DNA of 21,523 nt from JAKPKF01 sp964579365 (GTDB lineage Bacteria; Patescibacteriota; Dojkabacteria; SC72): contig CAZOFW010000008.1 in NCBI GenBank assembly GCA_964579365.1, forward strand, positions 1 through 21,523, given 5' to 3'. Shown in pieces: positions 7,430-13,624 of this stretch. The notes beneath the pieces were generated by a model. The model searched no databases. It saw only the letters and a program-made list of their open reading frames with translations, and was not told where the DNA came from. The translations under genes were made by a program, and so were the position numbers. Each line of letters starts with the position of its first letter. The stretch's first letter is position 1.

Positions 7430-7655
7430 CTAGGACTTTCAAATCCTATCGGGTTGGTACCGGTCCCTGCGTAGAACCAATTTTTCTGCGTAGAAGACTT
7501 CTGAGGAATTGAAAGATATGTTGATGATTCGAACATTAACACCAGGGGACACTAATAGAGATTTATTTCTATTTATAAGTTACCATGGTCCAACCAGTAT
7601 GCCGTAATGCATACGCTCCTGCTCTGGATGGCGTATATTGGTGCTCCATCCTTTT
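7430..7655 (+). ncRNA. Candidate structured non-coding RNA of about 225 nt
   Basis: The unit is framed by the promoter at 7394-7422 and a terminator-like hairpin at 7626-7655. Stems seen: CTTTCAAATCCT (7436-7447) with AGGAATTGAAAG (7504-7515), 11 of 12 paired; GTTGATG/CATTAAC around a 7-base loop ATTCGAA (7520-7540); AATAGA/TCTATT (7554-7573); GTATGC/GCATAC (7597-7614). The first domain holds a direct repeat CTGCGTAGAA (7467-7476 and 7486-7495). AGGA (7432-7435) could also pair with TCCT (7444-7447), giving an alternative fold. It does not show the signatures of tmRNA, RNase P, SRP or 6S RNA that I could look for. A 29-codon frame (7518-7607) lies inside it. Confidence 0.5.
7626..7655 (+). 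terminator. Probable intrinsic terminator of the 7430 transcript
   Basis: GGATGGCGTAT (7626-7636), loop ATTG, then GTGCTCCATCC (7641-7651) form a stem with one mismatch and G-U pairs, followed by TTTT and a T-rich stretch (GCGTCTTT). The U tract is short, so termination may be partial. Confidence 0.5.
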
Positions 7656-7688
7656 GCGTCTTTATACTCCAGACACAATCTTGAAACT

Positions 7689-9827
7689 TTAGTAGACTAC
7701 AATAGCCCTGTATCCAATATAACTCCAAAGCCAATTAAACGTACTAAGACTTAAATATCTTCTTCCTCTCCACGGATCATTTAAGATAACAGAAGTAGGA
7801 TTATCTACTCTCCCTGTGTATCCAACAACAACCTCAGAATGCATGCCATTGTAACCTGTAGCTCCTCCATCCAAAATCTTAGTCCCCATTGGAGTTGTAT
7901 ACCCATTGTACCAGAACAGTATAACAGGGTTCCCCTTGTTTACTTCTGCTAACAATGACAGAAGGTTCCACCCACTCTTAATCGAATTGCTCCTGTAACC
8001 ACTAATATATGAAGACACTGGTCCCCAATGTACACCATAACCAGTTACCCAATCTGCATTAGGATCTAGTCCAACACCCAATGCAGACCTCATACTTTCT
8101 ACATTGATATTTACACCCCTATAACCTAAAGCCATTTTTGTAGCATACAAATTACAATCAAAACCCTTAGGTTGATAATACTGAGGGACATTAAGGATGA
8201 AGACCTGTTCCTCTGTTGTAAAAGATGAAGAGTAGGATCTCGTGGAATCAAAACCATATATACTCTTAACCCCCGATGCAATTGTTACTGTATATTTCTT
8301 GTAATACTGCAAAGCACTACTAAAATTGTAATACATCGTGTTATCCCTCCAAGAAAATGTCCCGGATACAGAAGGAGATATCCCAAACTTAGATTGTGCA
8401 GATTCCTTGTTTACAGGTTGGTCAAAAGTAACTGCGAAATACTTAACAGACCTACTAATATTACTACTACCATTTCTTGGATAGTAGCCAGCAGGATACA
8501 CAACTCCTGGAGTCTTAAATTTAATAACAGCATCATTTTCAAGATAGCCACCAAGCAACGTTCGCAGTCCTTTCTTTAGAGTAATTGCATATTCAGTACC
8601 TTTCTTGAAACTATCTTTTGGTGTAATTATTAAAGACTTCTTGTCACTACTTACACTTAAGCTATATTCAATAGCTGGGGAGATACTGTAGGAAGCTGTA
8701 ACACTTTCCATATCTATCTCTTCCGAGAATTCAATAATCCAAGGCTCCGTATTTGGTAGAGACAATCCACTACGATTATGTCCCTTGATACCTGGAGCAT
8801 CTATCGTTTTAAATGTTATCTCCTTAACCAATTGTAGATCTCCTATGCGAAGTTGCTCATGTGTATTGGTAGAGTATATTCTGCTTGCTTGCGAAATCTT
8901 TACAAGATATGTAGTTCCTTGTGCTAAAGAATCGAAGTCAATAATTAAACGATCTGAATACTCTCTAACCGTTTTATACTCTACTGAAGGATTAATCTGT
9001 ATATCCCAGTAAACAAATTCTCCATCTTGCTCACTCAAAAAAAGTTCTAAATCCTTGTCAACAGAATACGCACCCTTAACCTCATCTAGATTTGTTCCTT
9101 CAACCTCAGGAAGTGGGGGAGTAAAAAATTCTAAACTTTGTTCATGAGCAATTCCACCTGGAAATATGTTTGAAAGCCCCGTGGTGTATATTACTATGCG
9201 AGATTCAGCAGGATAACTCTCCTCAGGTATTATCTGAAATCCATCAACCCATTCTGTTGATATCCAAACATAATCATAACTAATCATTAAATCTTGGCTC
9301 GGAGAAAGAAATACGTTTAGAGATTCTTTTCTAACAGGCACAGTCAGTCTAACCTCAATCTTCTCCGTCTCATTTACAATTTCTCCCTTCATAACATTGT
9401 TCAGGATCACATATGGACGAGAGAATAGGGAAGCAAGAATAATTAAAAGACAATAGAAGAAGAAGAATGATAGCGAAACTATTTTGAGTGGTTTTAAAAC
9501 TGCTATCTTCTTTCTAAGAATTAGCGACAATACTTGCCATACAAAGAGGATATATATTGGAATTTGTAATCCAAAAGTATTCTGGAATGTAAGTTTCTCA
9601 ATCAAAGGTTCTGAAAGGACAATTGGCAAGACGTTCATTGTTGCCAATGCTAGACCATAAATACTAGTTAAAACTATCTTAAGAACTAGTTTCGTTTCAG
9701 AAAGGGAGTAAATTACTAAGCTCAAAATAAGGAATAGGAGTATTAGAATAAGATATATTGATCTAACCTCGAAATCAGGCAACTTGATAAAGTCCGAAAA
9801 TATATTGGACAGATTTTCTAATGACAT
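7689..9827 (-). CDS. Polytopic membrane protein with extracellular Ig-like domains and C39-type cysteine peptidase domain
   Basis: 712 residues. Residues about 22-136 contain four hydrophobic segments. The rest is extracellular: a beta-rich region (about 140-340), an SbsA/Big_5-like Ig domain (about 343-440, with PWIIEFSEEID and YAITLKKGLRTLLG), a second such domain (about 445-540, with FAVTFDQPVNKES and YTVTIASGVKSIYG), and a C-terminal C39-like papain-fold domain (about 541-712). The C39 part has Cys558 (GFDCNLYA), His663 (GMHSEVVVGY) and Asp684 (ILNDPW), so the Cys-His-Asp triad is complete. It probably cleaves peptides or wall peptides at the cell surface. It is the last gene of a three-gene run and starts two bases after the deacetylase stop. 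AGGTGAG, a Shine-Dalgarno-like sequence, lies 11 bases before its ATG, fitting translation from an internal operon position. Confidence 0.85.
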   Translation of the reverse strand: MSLENLSNIFSDFIKLPDFEVRSIYLILILLFLILSLVIYSLSETKLVLKIVLTSIYGLALATMNVLPIVLSEPLIEKLTFQNTFGLQIPIYILFVWQVLSLILRKKIAVLKPLKIVSLSFFFFYCLLIILASLFSRPYVILNNVMKGEIVNETEKIEVRLTVPVRKESLNVFLSPSQDLMISYDYVWISTEWVDGFQIIPEESYPAESRIVIYTTGLSNIFPGGIAHEQSLEFFTPPLPEVEGTNLDEVKGAYSVDKDLELFLSEQDGEFVYWDIQINPSVEYKTVREYSDRLIIDFDSLAQGTTYLVKISQASRIYSTNTHEQLRIGDLQLVKEITFKTIDAPGIKGHNRSGLSLPNTEPWIIEFSEEIDMESVTASYSISPAIEYSLSVSSDKKSLIITPKDSFKKGTEYAITLKKGLRTLLGGYLENDAVIKFKTPGVVYPAGYYPRNGSSNISRSVKYFAVTFDQPVNKESAQSKFGISPSVSGTFSWRDNTMYYNFSSALQYYKKYTVTIASGVKSIYGFDSTRSYSSSFTTEEQVFILNVPQYYQPKGFDCNLYATKMALGYRGVNINVESMRSALGVGLDPNADWVTGYGVHWGPVSSYISGYRSNSIKSGWNLLSLLAEVNKGNPVILFWYNGYTTPMGTKILDGGATGYNGMHSEVVVGYTGRVDNPTSVILNDPWRGRRYLSLSTFNWLWSYIGYRAIVVY

Positions 9828-9829
9828 TA

Positions 9830-11182
9830 CTAATTATTCTCACCTAGCATGGGTAACTTGTCAAGCGTAACATATAGAACAGGTCCATTATCGGAAATAG
9901 CAGAATATTTGCTGATATATTTAAACAAAGATATTATCTTAGGCTCATCTACATTAAACCAATGAGGATGACTTAGAAATGTTACAACTCTGGTTGTTTC
10001 GCTAACTCCTCCAGAATAATTATCCTTAAAATTTTTAATCATTTGATCTGCACTATATGACCATGAATCAGCTCCGTTATTTGGCATCTCCCACAATTTC
10101 ATAGTTGGATTAGTTGTAATATTTTGATTTTTGTCATTTAACTGGTAAGGTTGAGTTGTACTCTTTAAATCCCATGGACCATCTAATTTGTTGTCACCCC
10201 AGATATATTTCTGTCTTCCAGAAGAATCAAGCACAAAACCTAAATCATTAAGAACTTTAAGATTCTCTTCATCAACAAACCAAGCACCCCCACGATACAT
10301 AGTAGGTACAGAAAGATTATTTGCTTTAAACTGTGCTTTAGACCACAATATTACTTTTGAGAAATCTGAATAACCATATACAGTATTTGGAACATCATGG
10401 CCATTTTTGTACCATCCACCCCACGAAAGGGAATCTTGAACTTCAACACCACTAGCCTTAACAAGATTATTATCCATATGTAGATGTAGTCCGATGGTAT
10501 CATTCAATTTTTCTCTATTTTTAACCCAATCTGTCAAATATGCCGATCTTGTTTTACTAAGATTGATATAAATGTATGGATTAAAGAAATGTGTAACAGG
10601 TACACTATATTTCTTAGATATATTTGCTATTGAATCTAAATATTTTTGTTCTACATCAAAGCCCTCCCAGTCCATTGTCCAAGCAACATATACAGGGGAA
10701 GAAACATTAAATGTAAATTCTTTGTATTCAGGTATATTACAATACTTTGAATTACTTGAAATCTTCACAGAATATACTCCAGGCTTCAAATCCTCTATAT
10801 TTCTTTCGAGTGCAAGGTTCTTTTTCTCTTCATCATATGTTAGTTCTCCAGTAATATCACTTCCTTCTATATTAAAAACAATATCTTCAAATGCTTTTTC
10901 CTCGTAGGCTTTATTTTCAATATTAGAAGTAATTAATAAATTTTTATACTCTTCAGACAAATTATCCCCGACAAGTAACCATTTTCTCTCCAAGGTTGAG
11001 CTTTCTATGATCTCTGCAATTTGTGGTTTTAGAACATTACAATCTATCGCAACATCACCTTTTACATCGCTATCATTAAGTTTAATAGGATCTTTGAAAT
11101 ACATAAGGTATACGAAAAGACCACCTATCGCAAGAAGGGAAAGTCCAGTAAAGAGTTGTATTCTTCCATTTTTATGTCCCAT
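9830..11182 (-). CDS. Divergent NodB-type polysaccharide deacetylase, membrane-anchored
   Basis: 450 residues with one N-terminal membrane anchor (about 10-28), a beta-sandwich-like linker domain (about 40-160), and a CE4/NodB-like barrel. Motifs in order: WTMDWEGFD at 168-176 (metal/catalytic Asp171), GLHLHMD at 231-237 (His233 and His235 as metal ligands), MYRGGAWF at 295-302 (Arg297) and TFLSHPHWF at 401-409 (catalytic-motif His). These enzymes remove acetyl groups from cell-wall or exopolysaccharide sugars outside the membrane. The motifs are spaced more loosely than in classical CE4 enzymes, so the substrate is open. It follows the acyltransferase by 11 bases and is followed by the C39 protein after two. 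It has its own extended -10 promoter overlapping the stop of the preceding gene. Confidence 0.78.
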   Translation of the reverse strand: MGHKNGRIQLFTGLSLLAIGGLFVYLMYFKDPIKLNDSDVKGDVAIDCNVLKPQIAEIIESSTLERKWLLVGDNLSEEYKNLLITSNIENKAYEEKAFEDIVFNIEGSDITGELTYDEEKKNLALERNIEDLKPGVYSVKISSNSKYCNIPEYKEFTFNVSSPVYVAWTMDWEGFDVEQKYLDSIANISKKYSVPVTHFFNPYIYINLSKTRSAYLTDWVKNREKLNDTIGLHLHMDNNLVKASGVEVQDSLSWGGWYKNGHDVPNTVYGYSDFSKVILWSKAQFKANNLSVPTMYRGGAWFVDEENLKVLNDLGFVLDSSGRQKYIWGDNKLDGPWDLKSTTQPYQLNDKNQNITTNPTMKLWEMPNNGADSWSYSADQMIKNFKDNYSGGVSETTRVVTFLSHPHWFNVDEPKIISLFKYISKYSAISDNGPVLYVTLDKLPMLGENN

Positions 11183-11187
11183 AGTAT

Positions 11188-11196
11188 ATTATATCA
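11188..11196 (-). promoter_or_regulatory. Extended -10 promoter built on the upstream stop codon
   Basis: On the minus strand the sequence reads TGA-TATAAT-ATACT-ATG. TGA is the stop codon of the acyltransferase and at the same time the TGn of an extended -10. TATAAT is perfect and ends five bases before the deacetylase ATG, predicting a leaderless mRNA from an internal promoter. Confidence 0.6.
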
Positions 11197-12195
11197 AACT
11201 TTTGACCTTTTTAATATCCTAAGAGCACAATAGGAGAGTACTAACACTCCGGCATTTATGGATAACACAATGTATGGATTACCCGAAGGAAAAAGAATCC
11301 AAGTAGCCAAAAAAGAAAGACTCGTAATCACAATCAAAGAGAGGAGGGAATCTCTTCCGAAAAGTTTAATACAATTCAAAGCCTTAATCTTTTCTAAATA
11401 TCCCAATACATATAATGATGAGAAAATAAAGAAAGCACCTTCAGTTAGATAAAGGATCGAAGGAGGCCACCTAAGCCAAACAGAGAGGTTAAACACAGAC
11501 AAAACGATTATGATGCATAACAAGATGAGTGCAAAACCTAAATACTTTTTTTGATTTCCATATTTTGCCATTATTAATCCCAACACATATATTGGCATGT
11601 ACTGGAATATTGGAAACACATGGACATCCATATTTCCGGCTAAGTGCATTTTAATCCCCAATAAAATCTCATTGTCTACGTTCAAGTTGTAAATCCATAT
11701 TCCTAGAGCATATATAATCAATGAAATTAGAGACATTACCCATGGATACTTTAAAAGTTTTTGGATTGTACCACTGAATATCTTAAAGAATATTGTAAAC
11801 CATATAAACAATACTAGAAATTCAGTATATAAAGGCAAGTTATTGAGCAAAGCAACATCTAAGATCTTTGACAAAGTGATTGTTCCATCATGCAGAAGGA
11901 GACTTAATACTCCTAATACAAAGTAACTAAGGTAAAGTAACAATATTTTTTTTAGTATTTTCTTCCATGAATCTATCTTTCCACCTAGGAGCTTCTTTCC
12001 TTGAAGAAAGGAGAACGCAAAAAGAAAAATTACAAAACAGACTGTAGAACCAAGATATGTTACATCGTCTAAGAATCCAAACGGATGAAGAAAGAGAAGA
12101 GAGTTAACATGCACAAAACTCATTAAGATAATTGCAAGACCCTTAAGAAGATCAATATCTTCAAATCTTCTTTTCAAAGCTTCAGAGGTTACCAT
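11194..12195 (-). CDS. Polytopic acyltransferase (acyltransferase-3 / YeiB-like family)
   Basis: 333 residues, with about nine to ten hydrophobic segments spread over the whole length. The N-terminus has the signature RFEDIDLLKGLAIILMSFVH (residues about 10-29), typical of membrane O-/N-acyltransferases that move acetyl or other acyl groups to surface carbohydrates: an Arg/Asp pair, LKG, then a His at the end of TM1. It is the first gene of a run with a polysaccharide deacetylase and a surface C39 protein, which suits a role in altering a surface glycan. The ATG lies nine bases after TAGAAT. The stop TGA overlaps the promoter of the next gene. Confidence 0.8.
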   Translation of the reverse strand: MVTSEALKRRFEDIDLLKGLAIILMSFVHVNSLLFLHPFGFLDDVTYLGSTVCFVIFLFAFSFLQGKKLLGGKIDSWKKILKKILLLYLSYFVLGVLSLLLHDGTITLSKILDVALLNNLPLYTEFLVLFIWFTIFFKIFSGTIQKLLKYPWVMSLISLIIYALGIWIYNLNVDNEILLGIKMHLAGNMDVHVFPIFQYMPIYVLGLIMAKYGNQKKYLGFALILLCIIIVLSVFNLSVWLRWPPSILYLTEGAFFIFSSLYVLGYLEKIKALNCIKLFGRDSLLSLIVITSLSFLATWILFPSGNPYIVLSINAGVLVLSYCALRILKRSKV

Positions 12196-12204
12196 TATTT
12201 ATAT

Positions 12205-12232
12205 ATTCTACACAAAAAATGGATTTCCTCAA
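12205..12232 (-). promoter_or_regulatory. Leaderless-type promoter of the acyltransferase operon
   Basis: Minus strand: TTGAGG, 16 bases, TAGAAT, nine bases, ATG (12195). The -10 and its distance to the ATG match those of the HisRS gene exactly (TAGAAT-N9-ATG). Confidence 0.5.
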
Positions 12233-12252
12233 ATATTGACACTATCCTTTAT

Positions 12253-13425
12253 TTAGCCAACAAATGTAATTGCTATACCCTTCTTACCAGCTCTACCTGT
12301 TCTTCCAATACGGTGGATGTAATCATCAAAATTCTCAGGTACATCATAATTGATAACATGAGTTATATTGTTTACATCTAATCCTCTTGAAGCAATATCA
12401 GTAGCAATTAAGATAGAAAGATTTCCTCTCTTAAAACTCTCAATTATTCTACTTCTCTGACCCTGGCCCTTGTTACCATGAAGAGCACCAGTTCTTATTC
12501 CAGATTCAAAAAGTTTGTCAGATAATCTATCTGCTTCTCTCTTAGTTCTGGTAAAGATTAGTACCTTCTCAAACTCATCTTTCTTAAGATATTCTGTTAA
12601 CAAAGCTACCTTTTCATCTCTAGATCTTACTCTTACGATATCTTGATCTACATTTTTACCAGCTTGCTGAGTTTCAATTTCAACCCTTACTGGATTCTTA
12701 AGTAATGTATTCGCAATATCTTCGGATTTTCTATTCATTGTTGCAGAGAAGAATAGGGACTGTCTTTTTTCGTTTAATCTTGAAGTAATATATTTAATGT
12801 CATCTATGAATCCCATATCCAACATTCTATCTACCTCATCTAGTACAACATTGTTTATCTTTCTTAAATCTACAACTCTTCTGTCACTTAAGTCTTTCAT
12901 TCTTCCTGGTGTACATACAATAAATCTTGGATCTTTTCTTAATATATTTATCTGAGCATACATACTGCTTCCACCAATTACCAAAGCAGATCTAAGATTA
13001 GTATCCCTTGCTAAGGTTATGAATTCATCTTGTATTTGCATAGCCAATTCTCTTGTAGGTTCAACTACCAAACATCTTTGGTTAGAATCTTTTATCATTT
13101 TGTTAATCAAGGGAATTAAGAAGGCTGCTGTCTTACCAGAACCTGTACTTGCAATACCTAAGATATCTCTTCCCTCGAGAATCTTTGGAATAGCCTCGTA
13201 CTGTATCTTGGTAGGTACATCATATTTCTTGTATTGAATATTTTTCTTTAAAGGAGATACAACATCAAACTCTGAGAAGTTATGGCCATCTACATAGATA
13301 TTTGGCATTTCACTTTCTATAGCTTTTGCTATGAATCTATTTACATTAATATTGGTTCCTCTACCTCTATTATTACGAGGTTGAAATCTTCTTTTACGGT
13401 TTTTATTTCTGGAATAGTATTCCAT
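12253..13425 (-). CDS. DEAD-box ATP-dependent RNA helicase
   Basis: 390 residues. A basic, Arg/Asn-rich tail (residues 1-30) is followed by the two RecA-like lobes: FSEFDV with the Q motif (PTKIQ, 71-75), motif I ASTGSGKT (92-99), Ia PTRELA (123-128), TPGR (172-175), motif II as DEVD (196-199) instead of DEAD, motif III SAT (227-229), RGLD (347-350) and motif VI HRIGRTGR (371-378). It ends 12 residues after motif VI, so it lacks any C-terminal RNA-binding extension; the basic N-terminus may do that work. A role in ribosome assembly or mRNA turnover, or at low temperature, is the usual one. Unlike most neighbours it has a leader of about 115 bases with two strong hairpins, suggesting post-transcriptional control. 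Confidence 0.93.
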   Translation of the reverse strand: MEYYSRNKNRKRRFQPRNNRGRGTNINVNRFIAKAIESEMPNIYVDGHNFSEFDVVSPLKKNIQYKKYDVPTKIQYEAIPKILEGRDILGIASTGSGKTAAFLIPLINKMIKDSNQRCLVVEPTRELAMQIQDEFITLARDTNLRSALVIGGSSMYAQINILRKDPRFIVCTPGRMKDLSDRRVVDLRKINNVVLDEVDRMLDMGFIDDIKYITSRLNEKRQSLFFSATMNRKSEDIANTLLKNPVRVEIETQQAGKNVDQDIVRVRSRDEKVALLTEYLKKDEFEKVLIFTRTKREADRLSDKLFESGIRTGALHGNKGQGQRSRIIESFKRGNLSILIATDIASRGLDVNNITHVINYDVPENFDDYIHRIGRTGRAGKKGIAITFVG

Positions 13426-13436
13426 TATCTTTATTT

Positions 13437-13485
13437 ATATATTTTAATTTCGTCTACGCAGAGATAACCGAAATTAAAAATATAT
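13437..13485 (-). promoter_or_regulatory. Long hairpin in the DEAD-box mRNA leader
   Basis: ATATATTTTAATTTCG (13437-13452) pairs with 13469-13485 over 16 bp with one bulged base. The 16-base loop contains TCTACGCAGA (13453-13462), which is TCTGCGTAGA in the mRNA sense. The hairpin ends about 12 bases before the start codon, close enough to affect ribosome access. It is not followed by a T tract on the coding strand, so it is not a typical terminator. Confidence 0.55.
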
Positions 13486-13521
13486 TTAACCTAATGGATA
13501 TTTATATGTGGCAGATTATTT

Positions 13522-13542
13522 CGTTTAGATCTACATCAAACG
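13522..13542 (-). promoter_or_regulatory. 5'-end hairpin of the DEAD-box leader
   Basis: CGTTTAGAT (13522-13530), loop CTAC, ATCAAACG (13535-13542): an 8-bp stem with one bulged A. It lies at the predicted transcription start (about 13540) and could protect the transcript end or be part of a leader switch. Confidence 0.4.
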
Positions 13543-13546
13543 GGAT

Positions 13547-13555
13547 ATTATATCA
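13547..13555 (-). promoter_or_regulatory. Extended -10 promoter of the DEAD-box gene
   Basis: Minus strand reads TGATATAAT, a perfect extended -10. The -35 region is weak. Initiation near 13540 gives a leader of about 115 bases before ATG 13425. Confidence 0.5.
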
Positions 13556-13624
13556 CCAATACTAAAAAACTCCTAATCTCTCGCTAGAACTTTGCTGATG
13601 TGGAAGATAAATATTTTAATACTT

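Noticed and set aside
7430..7655. tmRNA, RNase P RNA, SRP RNA or 6S RNA
   Set aside because: I found none of the conserved core strings or end pairing of these RNAs.
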